Made by a program: the position numbers and the translations under genes. From positions 1 to 29,142 of the forward strand of contig DATCLO010000204.1 of assembly GCA_036563875.1 (NCBI GenBank): 29,142 bases of DNA, in the 5' to 3' direction. Source of the stretch: ZC4RG29 sp036563875. Its GTDB lineage: Bacteria; Bacteroidota; Bacteroidia; Cytophagales; Cyclobacteriaceae. The notes under the pieces are model-generated. The model made no database searches. It was not told where the DNA came from and saw only the letters and a list, made by a program, of their open reading frames with translations. This document shows positions 6,177 through 14,656 of this stretch, one piece after another; the first letter of the stretch is position 1; each line of letters opens with the position of its first letter.

Positions 6177-8303
6177 CTAGGCCATTTCAACCTCGTGAAA
6201 CTCTTTGGCGAGTTTCTGCTGCAGGTCGAATGAAATAGGAGCGAATTCCGCAAACTTTTGACGGAAGGATGCTCTTCCCTGCGTCAGCGAACGCAGCGTT
6301 GTGGTATAGCGATCAAGTTCCGCAAGAGGAGTCCGTGCCTTGATAATCTGTACCGAGCCGCGCGAATCCATACCCAGGATAATCGACCGACGTGTCTGCA
6401 GGTCCGCCATGACATCGCCCATCATTTCTTCAGGAACATTGATCTCGACATCGTAAATAGGTTCAAGCAGCTGCGGCTCCGCTTTCAGAAAGGCTTCACG
6501 GAATGCCATCATGCCGGCTATCTTGAAAGAGATGTCGTTGGAGTCAACGGGGTGCATCTTGCCGTCGAATACAATCACCCGCACATCCCGCACGAATGAA
6601 CCTGTGATGGGCCCTTCTTCCATTTTTTCCATCACCCCTTTGAGTATGGACGGAATGAAACGCTGATCGATAACACCACCGACAATGCAATTGTAAAACA
6701 CGAGCTTTCCACCCCATTCGAGGTCGATTTCTTCCTTGCCGCGAATGCTCACACCCGTAGGTTCGCGCATTCCTTCTATATACGGCTCCACTCTCATGTG
6801 CACTTCGGCAAATTGTCCGGCACCACCTGATTGCTTTTTATGACGATACGATGCGGTGGCGGACTTCCGGATGGTTTCCCTGTACGAAATGCGTGGCGAT
6901 ACGAAGTCGGCCCCGATCTTATACACGTTGTCCAGGTACCACTTGCAAACGGAGAGGTGTTGTTCTCCCTGGCCACTCAGGATCAGTTGCTTGAGTTCTC
7001 TTGCATACTCCACGTTCAGCGTTGGATCTTCCTGGTGGATTTTGCTAAGTACTTCGCCGATCTTTTCATCGTCGTTCTTGCTGTGTGCAACGATTGCCGT
7101 GCGAATCCGCGGTTCGGGAAAGTCGATAGGTGCGATCGTAACGTCATATCCTTTCGCGTGAAGCGTTTGGTTTGTGTATGTGTCTTTCAGCTTGACAGTC
7201 GCGCCGATATCGCCCGCGACAAGTTTGTCGACGGGATTTCGATTCTTCCCGTCCATAATAAACAGTTGGTGAAACCGTTCCAGCGCGCCGGTTTGGCTGT
7301 TGACGAGTTCCGTGTTTGTTGTGACCTCTCCTGAGATTACCTTGAAGTAGGAGAGTTTGCCCAGGTTGGGCTCAAGGTGCGATTTGAATACAAACAGCAC
7401 CGTTGGTTTTTCCGGATCGAAAGGAATTTCCTGTCCATCTACGGTGATTTCGGGACGCGCTTCGCGTGGCGATGGTGCCACGTTGTCGATAAAGCCCATC
7501 ATGCGACCGCTCCCCATGTTTTTCTTGGCCGACATACAGAATACCGGGAAGACGTCGCGATGGATCATTCCCAGTTTCAGCCCTTCCCGCATTTCATCCT
7601 CGTCGAGCGTACCCTTCTCGAAATATTTCTCCATTAACTGCTCGTCATTTTCCGCAGCTTTTTCGACCAGCTCGTTGTGCAGCATGGTCGCCTCTTCAAT
7701 TTCAGACTGCGGAATCGGGAGTTTTTGCGGTTTGCCTCCTTCGGGTGGGAATTTGTACATCACCATCTTCAGCAGGTCAATGATGCAGTCGAAGCCTTCA
7801 CCCTGATTAACGGGGTACTGCATCTGTGTGATGGCGTTGCCGAAGCGTTCCCGGAGAGAGCTCAGGGCGCTGTCGTACGACGACTTCGGGTGGTCGAGCT
7901 GGTTGATCGCGAAGATTACGGGCTTGTCGAAGTTCTCAATGTAGTTCCAGATCAGTTCGGTGCCTACTTCCACGCCGTGTTGTGCATTGATGACCATCAC
8001 GCAGGTGTCGGCCACGCGGATGGAGGAGATCATCTCTCCTGCGAAATCATCAAATCCAGGTGTATCGATAATGTTGATCTTGTAATCTCGCCACTCCGTG
8101 TGCAGCGGGGTGGCGAAAACTGAGTTTCCCCGTTCCTGCTCAATTTCGTGGTAATCGGACACCGTGTTCTTGCCTTCGATGGTACCTCTGCGGTGTATGA
8201 TCCCGGCTTCATAAATCATATCCTCAGCAAGAAGGGTTTTGCCGGTTTTGGGCGCCCCCAGCAGGACAATGTTTTTGATGTGTTTATCATCGTAGACTTT
8301 CAT
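6177..8303 (-). CDS. Elongation factor G-like translation factor (EF-G2 type) with altered GTPase motifs
   Basis: A 708-residue EF-G homologue with all five expected domains: G domain (1-~280), domain II, III, a domain IV carrying SYRHKKQSGGAGQFAEV, and V with EPIYDVEINVPEEMMG. The P-loop is GAPKTGKT (16-23), against GHVDAGKT in canonical EF-G. Switch I keeps EQERG (55-59), but the invariant Thr of RGITI is Ser61 in RGNSV. DTPGH is DTPGF, so the catalytic His is Phe84. The base-specificity motif NKxD is NQLD (134-137). The paralogue probably does not hydrolyse GTP like normal EF-G. Bacteroides EF-G2, which supports translocation with no measurable GTPase, is the likely comparison. No ribosomal protein or tuf genes are nearby. 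Confidence 0.9.
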   Translation of the reverse strand: MKVYDDKHIKNIVLLGAPKTGKTLLAEDMIYEAGIIHRRGTIEGKNTVSDYHEIEQERGNSVFATPLHTEWRDYKINIIDTPGFDDFAGEMISSIRVADTCVMVINAQHGVEVGTELIWNYIENFDKPVIFAINQLDHPKSSYDSALSSLRERFGNAITQMQYPVNQGEGFDCIIDLLKMVMYKFPPEGGKPQKLPIPQSEIEEATMLHNELVEKAAENDEQLMEKYFEKGTLDEDEMREGLKLGMIHRDVFPVFCMSAKKNMGSGRMMGFIDNVAPSPREARPEITVDGQEIPFDPEKPTVLFVFKSHLEPNLGKLSYFKVISGEVTTNTELVNSQTGALERFHQLFIMDGKNRNPVDKLVAGDIGATVKLKDTYTNQTLHAKGYDVTIAPIDFPEPRIRTAIVAHSKNDDEKIGEVLSKIHQEDPTLNVEYARELKQLILSGQGEQHLSVCKWYLDNVYKIGADFVSPRISYRETIRKSATASYRHKKQSGGAGQFAEVHMRVEPYIEGMREPTGVSIRGKEEIDLEWGGKLVFYNCIVGGVIDQRFIPSILKGVMEKMEEGPITGSFVRDVRVIVFDGKMHPVDSNDISFKIAGMMAFREAFLKAEPQLLEPIYDVEINVPEEMMGDVMADLQTRRSIILGMDSRGSVQIIKARTPLAELDRYTTTLRSLTQGRASFRQKFAEFAPISFDLQQKLAKEFHEVEMA

Positions 8304-8453
8304 GGTGGTATTTTTTTAGGTTGACAAAACCGTCCGCAGCATGGGCTCTGGTTTTAGGGCGGACATGCGATACGGACACTTCATAAGTGGTCTCGTTTGG
8401 TGCAGTCAGGCGGGTATGAGAATGAATTTAAGGCAATTCGCCGGAAACGTGAA

Positions 8454-8473
8454 GGGATTTCGCACAAAATCCC
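8454..8473 (-). terminator. Hairpin downstream of the arginine decarboxylase-like gene
   Basis: GGGATTT at 8454-8460 pairs perfectly with AAATCCC at 8467-8473 around a six-base loop. It lies 46 bases beyond the decarboxylase stop codon (minus strand) and about 150 bases before the EF-G-like start. Only a weak T-rich stretch follows, so termination is a guess from position and symmetry. The rest of 8304-8518 shows nothing I can name. Confidence 0.35.
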
Positions 8474-8518
8474 GCCGGGGTGCGCGGGCTGCGCTATACG
8501 TACGAAAAAGCGGAATTC

Positions 8519-9934
8519 TCAGGCCCCGCCGCAGGCGTCCCGATCGATATAGCCGAGCACTTTAAGCATGCTGTCGGCGCTTTGTTCAGGGGCAAAAAGT
8601 TGCGTGACGACCTCGCCGTCTTCGTTGCGGTTGATGAGCACGTGTTTGGGGGCCGGAATGAGGCAGTGCTGGATACCGCCGTAACCGCCGAGCGACTCCT
8701 GGTAAGCTCCGGTGTGGAAAAAGCCGATATAGAGCGGTTCCTCGTCGTTAATCATAGGTAGGAATACCTCGCCGGTGTGGGCCTCCGAGTTGTAGTAGTC
8801 CATGCTGTCGCAGGTAAGACCGCCCATGTTGACCTTGTGATAGGGGTCGTCCCACTTATTAATGGCGAGGAGCACATACTTCTGATTAAGGCCCCAGGCG
8901 TCAGGAAGGTGGGTGATGAATGAGCCATCGATCATGTACCACAACTCCTTGTCGTTTTGCAGCTTTTGATCGATGACCTGGTACAGGAGCGCACCACTTT
9001 CGCCGACGGTGTAACTACCGAACTCGGTGAAGATGTTGGGAACCGGTACGTTGTTCTTGTCGCAGATCCATTTGATGTTCTCGACGATCTGCTCGATCAT
9101 GTATTTGTAGTCGTAATGGAACGTCAGGGATGTCTTGATTGGGAAACCGCCGCCGATGTCGATCGAATCCAGCGTATCACAAATCTTTCTGAGTTCACAA
9201 TACTTGAAGATGAAGCGGCTGAGTTCACTCCAGTAGTATGCGGTGTCCTTGATACCCGTGTTGATGAAAAAGTGGAGCATCTTAAGTTCCGCCTTTTTAC
9301 TGGGTGCAATTCGTTCTTTGTAGAACGGTGTGATGTCGCTGTAACGAATGCCAAGACGCGACGTGTAAAACTCAAACTTCGGTTCTTCGTCGGCGGCGAC
9401 TCGGATACCCACTTTGTAGCTGCCCTTGACATCCCGCTCGTACACGTCGAACTCACCCATCTTGTCGAGGATGGGGATGCAGTTGTGAAACCCTTCGTTG
9501 AGCAGTTCGGTGATGTATTGCGTATATAACGGCATCTTGAAGCCGTTGCAAAGGATGTACGTGTCTTTCGTCACCCGACCCTTTTTCACAAGGCTTCGGA
9601 TGATGGGTATGTCGAACGCCGAAGACGTTTCAATGTGGACGTCGTTGCGAAGTGCTTCTTCGAGTACGAAAGAGAAGTGGGACGACTTCGTACAATAGGC
9701 GTACGTATAGGTGCCGTTATAGCGAAAGCGTTCCAGTGCGTTGTTGAAAGTAGCCTGAACAAACCGGATGTTCTCGCTGATGCGGGGCAGGTAAGTAAGC
9801 TTCAGCGGCGTGCCGTACTGACGAATGATGTCCATGAGGGGCACGTCATTGAACAACAACTCGTGATCCCGAACCTTGAACTCCTTCTGCGGAAACTCAA
9901 AGGTCTGTTCAATCAGCTCCCGATAACTCTTCAT
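8519..9934 (-). CDS. speA: Arginine decarboxylase-like PLP enzyme (fold type III)
   Basis: A 471-residue member of the alanine-racemase-fold decarboxylases. The PLP lysine is Lys83 in YAYCTKSSHFS. Other family marks are ETSSAFDIPII, the glycine-rich IDIGGGFP, TEFGSYTVGESGALLY for phosphate binding, and GGLTCDSMD carrying the active-site cysteine contributed across the dimer. It is shorter than E. coli SpeA (658 residues) and matches the compact form seen in Bacteroidota. The adjacent divergent arginase-family gene and downstream DHS-like gene support a role in polyamine synthesis, arginine to agmatine. Specificity for arginine rather than another basic or acidic amino acid is inferred from family and context, not from a diagnostic residue. 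Confidence 0.8.
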   Translation of the reverse strand: MKSYRELIEQTFEFPQKEFKVRDHELLFNDVPLMDIIRQYGTPLKLTYLPRISENIRFVQATFNNALERFRYNGTYTYAYCTKSSHFSFVLEEALRNDVHIETSSAFDIPIIRSLVKKGRVTKDTYILCNGFKMPLYTQYITELLNEGFHNCIPILDKMGEFDVYERDVKGSYKVGIRVAADEEPKFEFYTSRLGIRYSDITPFYKERIAPSKKAELKMLHFFINTGIKDTAYYWSELSRFIFKYCELRKICDTLDSIDIGGGFPIKTSLTFHYDYKYMIEQIVENIKWICDKNNVPVPNIFTEFGSYTVGESGALLYQVIDQKLQNDKELWYMIDGSFITHLPDAWGLNQKYVLLAINKWDDPYHKVNMGGLTCDSMDYYNSEAHTGEVFLPMINDEEPLYIGFFHTGAYQESLGGYGGIQHCLIPAPKHVLINRNEDGEVVTQLFAPEQSADSMLKVLGYIDRDACGGA

Positions 9935-10002
9935 GTGATGCCAGGAATTCGTTTAAGTCGATCAGGTAACAACGCCCCGGCTGGTTGAGTTGCTGAACCA
10001 TC

Positions 10003-10081
10003 GTACAAACGCCCCTCCAAAGGGAGTGCAATATTGTGATAAATTTGCCATCTTTGCAATACTCCCAAAAGGCGTTGGTAC
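10003..10081. promoter_or_regulatory. Large imperfect inverted repeat in the divergent speA/speB region
   Basis: GTACAAACGCC (10003-10013) pairs 10 of 11 with GGCGTTGGTAC (10071-10081), and GGGAGT (10022-10027) pairs exactly with ACTCCC (10061-10066). The two stem parts are collinear, giving a 79-base structure. Its loop holds CATCTTTG (10049-10056), one base off the -7 consensus on the plus strand. The position between divergent decarboxylase and ureohydrolase genes suits shared control, either as an operator or as an RNA leader for the plus-strand gene, whose start is 117 bases downstream. Confidence 0.45.
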
Positions 10082-10125
10082 AAATGGCGTTGAACCTTTC
10101 ACGGGCCGATTCTTGACCTCTTGCC

Positions 10126-10138
10126 CCCGGAGGCCGGG
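10126..10138 (+). other. GC-rich hairpin in the leader of the ureohydrolase gene
   Basis: CCCGG (10126-10130) and CCGGG (10134-10138) flank AGG, forming a short GC stem followed by CTGCCTTTT. It could attenuate transcription into the plus-strand gene starting at 10198 or simply be a structured leader. The stem is only five base pairs, so support is thin. Confidence 0.3.
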
Positions 10139-10197
10139 CTGCCTTTTCAGTCCGTAACTGAAGCCATTGTCCTTTCGTTTTTGACCTTGGAATTTTT

Positions 10198-11160
10198 ATG
10201 AAAGAAATTAAGATCATATCCGTTAAGTCCGAGATCGGTGCAGGTACGCGCGGCGCCAGCCTGGGGGTGGAGGCTCTGAAAATTGCGAGCCTGGACCTGA
10301 ACTCCGACTTCTTCAAACAATACGAGCTGGTAGAGGTTGAAGATGTAAATGAATTGCTTTACGACGGCGCCCGACATGCATACGCGAAATTCATCGACGG
10401 CGTACTCATCATGGAAGAACGGGTTTGCCTGGAAGTATACGAGACTATCCTGGACGAATATTTCCCGCTCGTTATCGCGGGCGACCACAGTACTGCATAC
10501 GGAACCATCTGCGGTATCCGAAAAGCATATCCCAAGAAACGTCTGGGTGTAATCTGGATTGACGCCCACGCCGACATTCATACACCCTACACAACGCAAA
10601 CAGGTAATATGCACGGCATGCCCCTGGCTATGGCCTGCGGCATAGACAACCTCGAGTGCAAGGTGAACGATCCTCGTGGCGAAACGGTGGAATACTGGGA
10701 GCAAATCAAGAATGTGGGAACGCCCGGTCCAAAGATTTTGCCGGAAGACATCGTGTACATCGCCGTGCGCGATCTCGAAAAACCGGAAAACTATCTCGTT
10801 AATAAATACAACATAAACTTTATCGAGACCGAAGAGGTTAAAAAGCTGGGACCTGTTGTGATGGCCCAGCGCGCGCTTGAAATGTTATCGCACTGCGACC
10901 TGATTTACATCTCGCTTGACGTCGACAGCATTGACAGCCGGGTTTCTTCGGGAACCGGTACTCCTGTACCGAACGGACTCACGGTGGACGAGGCGAAGGC
11001 ACTTAGCGCCGCCCTGGCACGCGACCCGCGGGTTTGTGCCTGGGAGATCGTCGAAATCAACCCAACGCTGGACACCGAAAACCGAATGGCCGAAAGCGCC
11101 TTCGTGATCATGGAAGCCACCGCACACTCCATCGTCAACAGGCCCGTTATTGCGGAATGA
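10198..11160 (+). CDS. Arginase/agmatinase-family ureohydrolase
   Basis: Mn-dependent hydrolase that splits urea from a guanidino compound. All metal ligands are visible: AGDHSTAYGT (His97), DAHADIHTP (Asp122, His124, Asp126) and SLDVDSID (Asp241, Asp243); GNMHGMPLA supplies the active-site His139. The 320 residues suit either arginase or agmatinase. The DAHADIHTP and GNMHGMP strings look arginase-like, yet the divergent arginine decarboxylase-like gene makes agmatine, hence putrescine formation, attractive. I therefore leave the substrate open. It begins a plus-strand run with msrB (12-base gap), the DHS-like gene and argS. Confidence 0.88.
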   Translation: MKEIKIISVKSEIGAGTRGASLGVEALKIASLDLNSDFFKQYELVEVEDVNELLYDGARHAYAKFIDGVLIMEERVCLEVYETILDEYFPLVIAGDHSTAYGTICGIRKAYPKKRLGVIWIDAHADIHTPYTTQTGNMHGMPLAMACGIDNLECKVNDPRGETVEYWEQIKNVGTPGPKILPEDIVYIAVRDLEKPENYLVNKYNINFIETEEVKKLGPVVMAQRALEMLSHCDLIYISLDVDSIDSRVSSGTGTPVPNGLTVDEAKALSAALARDPRVCAWEIVEINPTLDTENRMAESAFVIMEATAHSIVNRPVIAE

Positions 11161-11172
11161 TCCCTGACGACT

Positions 11173-11613
11173 ATGAAATGGAGCGATGTATTGCGCTACG
11201 CAAAAGAAGGAAACCCTGAACCAGATAAGAAAGTAATCAAGACGGACGAGGAATGGCGAAGCATTCTCACTCCTGACGTCTATCAAATCACACGAAAAAA
11301 AGGAACAGAACGTCCCTTCACGGGCAAATACTGCGAAGCCCACGATCCCGGACGTTACGCTTGCGTATGCTGCGGTACCCTGCTGTTCGACTCCGAAACG
11401 AAATTTGAATCCGGTACCGGGTGGCCAAGCTTTACCGAGCCTGTAGCCGAAAATGTAATCCGCTACGAAGACGACCGAAGCTATGGCATGCATCGCGTGG
11501 AAGTGATGTGCAATGTCTGCGACGCCCACTTAGGCCACGTGTTTCCGGATGGCCCACCGCCGACGGGGTTGAGGTATTGTATTAATTCGGCATCGTTGAG
11601 GAAGTTGCCATAA
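11173..11613 (+). CDS. msrB: Peptide-methionine (R)-S-oxide reductase
   Basis: Repairs oxidised methionine (R-sulfoxide) in proteins. The 146-residue domain has both zinc-binding pairs, CVCC (Cys64, Cys67) and CNVC (Cys113, Cys116), the substrate motif GTGWPSF, and the catalytic Cys136 in RYCINSASL. Cys54 in the GKYC stretch is a candidate resolving cysteine. There is no signal peptide, so it acts in the cytoplasm. The start lies 12 bases after the ureohydrolase stop, so it is very likely cotranscribed. Its link to polyamine genes is positional only. Confidence 0.95.
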   Translation: MKWSDVLRYAKEGNPEPDKKVIKTDEEWRSILTPDVYQITRKKGTERPFTGKYCEAHDPGRYACVCCGTLLFDSETKFESGTGWPSFTEPVAENVIRYEDDRSYGMHRVEVMCNVCDAHLGHVFPDGPPPTGLRYCINSASLRKLP

Positions 11614-11640
11614 AGCAGGCCTGCGGCCGCTTTGCGGTAT

Positions 11641-11674
11641 GTGTTGAAGTGCGCATGTGTTGAAGTGTTGAAGT
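11641..11674 (+). repeat. Three short direct repeats GTGTTGAAGT
   Basis: GTGTTGAAGT occurs at 11641-11650, 11657-11666 and 11665-11674, the last two overlapping. They lie in the 172-base gap between msrB and the DHS-like gene, just after a GCAGGCCTGC palindrome (11615-11624) that begins near the msrB stop. A regulatory role is possible but nothing specific is recognised. Confidence 0.5.
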
Positions 11675-11785
11675 TGCTGGGCATCCGATTGCGCAGGTCT
11701 TGGCGGGGGTGTGTATTTCTCTATTTCCTTACGCGGTTATTGGCATATTTCCTAATTTCGCGCTCGAATCAAAGCTGGTACTGTC

Positions 11786-12763
11786 ATGAGCAATAAGGGA
11801 CCTGTCTCCGCATTTATTGAAAAGCATTTCCTGCACTTCAACGCAGCGACGCTGGTGGATGCAGCCAGGGCGTACAAGAAGCACATCGACGACGGCAAGA
11901 AGATGATGATCACCCTGGCGGGCGCGATGAGTACCGGCGAGCTGGGCATCAGCCTCGCCGAAATGATACGACGGGACAAGGTCCACATTATCTCCTCTAC
12001 GGGTGCCAACGTGGAAGAGGATATTATGAACCTCGTGGCGCACTCGCACTACCGTCGCATTCCCAACTATCGCGATCTGACACCGGAACAGGAGTGGGAC
12101 CTTCTGCAAAATCACCTCAACCGTGTCACAGACACCTGTATCCCGGAGGAAGAAGCGTTCCGGCGCCTTCAGGAGCATCTCTTTAAAGTGTGGAAGGACG
12201 CGGAAGATCGTGGTGAGCGACTGTTTCCACATGAATTCATGTATCGCATGCTCAACAGCGGCGACTTGAAGCAATACTACGAGATTGATCCTGCAAACTC
12301 GTGGATGCTGGCTGCCGCCGAAAAGAATCTTCCCATGGTCGTTCCCGGATGGGAAGACTCCACCATGGGCAACATCTTCGCATCATATGTCATCCGGGGT
12401 GAACTTAAGGCATCGACGATGAAGTCGGGCATTGAGTATATGGCGTGGCTGGCAGACTGGTACACCAACAACTCAGGAAAAGACGGAGTAGGCTTCTTTC
12501 AGATAGGTGGCGGCATCGCGGGAGATTTTCCGATCTGCGTCGTGCCCATGCTTCACCAGGACCTTGAAAGGGATGGCATTCCTTTCTGGAGTTACTTCTG
12601 CCAGATCAGCGATTCCACTACGAGTTACGGTTCATATTCCGGCGCTGTTCCCAACGAAAAAATCACATGGGGTAAACTCAGTATTGATACGCCCAAATAT
12701 ATTATCGAATCGGATGCCACCATCGTGGCGCCGCTGATCTTTGCCTACCTGCTCGATTGGTAA
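11786..12763 (+). CDS. Deoxyhypusine synthase-like protein, probable homospermidine synthase
   Basis: A 325-residue member of the deoxyhypusine synthase family. The NAD-binding parts read ISSTGANVEEDIMN and VPGWEDSTMGNI, then FFQIGGG (GGG at 241-243). The catalytic lysine is kept as Lys297 in NEKITWGKL, with Glu291 and Trp295 of the amine pocket. By hand alignment to human DHS, the positions of His288 and Asp316 are not conserved, and the segment after GGG is about five residues longer. Bacteria have no hypusine-bearing eIF5A, so the lysine-modifying reaction is unlikely. Homologues used to make homospermidine from putrescine are known, and homospermidine is a main polyamine in many Bacteroidota. 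The neighbouring decarboxylase and ureohydrolase would supply putrescine. Confidence 0.85.
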   Translation: MSNKGPVSAFIEKHFLHFNAATLVDAARAYKKHIDDGKKMMITLAGAMSTGELGISLAEMIRRDKVHIISSTGANVEEDIMNLVAHSHYRRIPNYRDLTPEQEWDLLQNHLNRVTDTCIPEEEAFRRLQEHLFKVWKDAEDRGERLFPHEFMYRMLNSGDLKQYYEIDPANSWMLAAAEKNLPMVVPGWEDSTMGNIFASYVIRGELKASTMKSGIEYMAWLADWYTNNSGKDGVGFFQIGGGIAGDFPICVVPMLHQDLERDGIPFWSYFCQISDSTTSYGSYSGAVPNEKITWGKLSIDTPKYIIESDATIVAPLIFAYLLDW

Positions 12764-12790
12764 GCATATAAGCGCACTTCAAATCACGAA

Positions 12791-14575
12791 ATGAATCTGG
12801 ATACCCTTCTTCGCGGTGAGATAGAACAGGCAATCCTTGCCCTTTTCGGTAAGTCGCCTGAGTCCATTCAACTTCAACCTACCAATCCCGAATTCGAAGG
12901 GTCTCATACAGTCGTGTGTTTTCCTTTGTCGCGCATCAGCGGCAAAAACCCTGCAGAAACAGCAAAAGGCATCGGTGATTATCTGGTTGCGCATTCGAGT
13001 GTCGTGGCAAGGTACCAGGTGGTTAAAGGTTTCCTGAACCTTACGCTTCATGATAGTGCCTGGGTTGCAACTCTTGAATCCATTCATGGGGAGGCCAACT
13101 ATGGCATACAACCTCCTTCCGGAGAGGAGATCATGGTGGAGTTCTCATCGCCAAACACCAACAAGCCCCTTCACCTGGGACACCTGCGTAACAACTTTCT
13201 GGGATGGAGTGTCAGCAAGCTGTTGGAAGCCAACGGGTACAAAGTTCACAAGGTGCAGATCATTAACGATCGGGGTATTCACATCTGCAAGTCGATGGCG
13301 GCATGGACGCTCTATGGTGATGGAGAGACACCGCAGACCGCGAACATCAAGGGTGATCACCTTGTTGGAAACTATTACGTAGCGTTCGACAAGGCATACA
13401 AAGCGCAAGTGGATGCGCTTATTCAAAAAGGAGTGCCGAAGGAACAGGCGGAGAAAGAAGCGCCCATCATGCAGCTGGCTTCAGAAATGCTGCGCAAGTG
13501 GGAAGCCAAAGATCCTGAAATCGTTGCACTCTGGGAGAAGATGAACGGGTGGGTATACGAAGGCTTCGATATCACCTACCGGGCTATGGGCGTTTCATTC
13601 GACCGCCTTTACTATGAATCGCAAACCTATCTCCTCGGCAAAGAAATCGTACTGAAAGGATTGGAGGATGGAATCTTCTTCCGTAAGGACGATGGTTCTG
13701 TATGGGTGGATCTGCGCGCTGAAGGACTCGACGAGAAGGTCCTTCTTCGTGCCGACGGCACATCGGTATACATTACGCAAGACATTGGGACAGCAGTTCT
13801 TCGCTTCAACGACTTCCCGAATATTGTGGGTCAGATCTACACCGTCGGCAACGAGCAGGAGTATCACTTCAAAGTGCTGTTCCTGATCCTCGAGAAGCTC
13901 GGATACGCCTGGGCGAAGCGGTGCTATCACCTCTCATACGGTATGGTAGACCTTCCGTCGGGTAAAATGAAGTCGCGCGAGGGAACTGTAGTGGACGCTG
14001 ACGACCTCATCGCGGAAATGATCGACGAAGCAGAGAAGCAGACACGCGAACTGGGAAAAGTTGATGAAATGACCGATGAGGAAGCCCATTCGCTCTATCA
14101 CATGATCGGGTTGGGCGCTTTGAAATTTTTCCTCCTCAAGGTTGATCCAAAAAAGCGAATGCTGTTTAACCCAAACGAGTCCATTCAGCTGCAGGGCTTC
14201 ACCGGACCGTTCATCCAATATACCCATGCCCGTATTCGGGCACTGTTGCGTAAGGCAGAGGCTGCTGGCGTTACAGCTTCGGTAAAAGGGCTTGAGAATG
14301 TCGCATTGGAGCCTGCAGAACGTGAAGTGGTTATTGTGCTGAGCCGCTTTCCGGAACGGGTACGTGAAGCTGGTGCTACGTATTCCCCCGCGCTGATCGC
14401 CAACTACGTATACGAACTCGCAAAAGAGTATAACCAGTTCTATCAATCGATTCCGGTCCTTTCCGAGGCCGATCCGGCCCGCGTGCGTTTTCGGGTCGCA
14501 CTTTCCGAAGCGGTGGGGCGCACTATCCGCATTGGTATGCATCTTTTGGGCATCGATGTACCCGAAAGAATGTAG
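12791..14575 (+). CDS. argS: Arginyl-tRNA synthetase
   Basis: Class I synthetase charging tRNA-Arg, 594 residues. The N-terminal Add1 domain (about 1-110) precedes SSPNTNKPLHLGHLRNN, where HLGH (128-131) is the HIGH motif. GKMKSREGT (391-399) takes the place of KMSKS. The C-terminal anticodon-binding domain includes GFTGPFIQYTHARIRALLRK and ends GRTIRIGMHLLGIDVPERM. It starts 27 bases after the DHS-like stop, so readthrough from the polyamine genes is likely. A hairpin follows the stop codon. Confidence 0.97.
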   Translation: MNLDTLLRGEIEQAILALFGKSPESIQLQPTNPEFEGSHTVVCFPLSRISGKNPAETAKGIGDYLVAHSSVVARYQVVKGFLNLTLHDSAWVATLESIHGEANYGIQPPSGEEIMVEFSSPNTNKPLHLGHLRNNFLGWSVSKLLEANGYKVHKVQIINDRGIHICKSMAAWTLYGDGETPQTANIKGDHLVGNYYVAFDKAYKAQVDALIQKGVPKEQAEKEAPIMQLASEMLRKWEAKDPEIVALWEKMNGWVYEGFDITYRAMGVSFDRLYYESQTYLLGKEIVLKGLEDGIFFRKDDGSVWVDLRAEGLDEKVLLRADGTSVYITQDIGTAVLRFNDFPNIVGQIYTVGNEQEYHFKVLFLILEKLGYAWAKRCYHLSYGMVDLPSGKMKSREGTVVDADDLIAEMIDEAEKQTRELGKVDEMTDEEAHSLYHMIGLGALKFFLLKVDPKKRMLFNPNESIQLQGFTGPFIQYTHARIRALLRKAEAAGVTASVKGLENVALEPAEREVVIVLSRFPERVREAGATYSPALIANYVYELAKEYNQFYQSIPVLSEADPARVRFRVALSEAVGRTIRIGMHLLGIDVPERM

Positions 14576-14602
14576 TAGACAGTATCATTCGTAACGCCTA
14601 TA

Positions 14603-14637
14603 TTAGCGAGCAGACGGGCAAAGTATTTGCTCGTTAA
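14603..14637 (+). terminator. Hairpin after argS
   Basis: TTAGCGAGCA (14603-14612) pairs with TGCTCGTTAA (14628-14637) over ten base pairs including one G-T pair, with a 15-base loop. It lies 27 bases past the argS stop and 19 before the next start codon. No T-run follows, so it could equally be a leader structure of the peroxidase operon. Confidence 0.4.
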
Positions 14638-14656
14638 TTAGCAAAACCCCCGCACT

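Noticed and set aside
8957..9529. Plus-strand open frame of 190 codons opposite the decarboxylase gene
   Set aside because: Antisense shadow of a conserved enzyme; composition is Asp/Val-rich without motifs.
10147..11529. Long minus-strand open frames (185 and 214 codons) opposite the ureohydrolase and msrB genes
   Set aside because: They mirror the codon structure of well-supported plus-strand genes, show no family motif, and have the Cys/Val/Arg-rich composition of antisense frames.
11729..12274. Minus-strand open frame of 181 codons opposite the DHS-like gene
   Set aside because: The plus-strand frame carries the DHS-family motifs; the antisense frame has none.
13934..14542. Minus-strand open frame of 202 codons within argS
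   Set aside because: Entirely inside a gene with both class I synthetase motifs; no recognisable domain.
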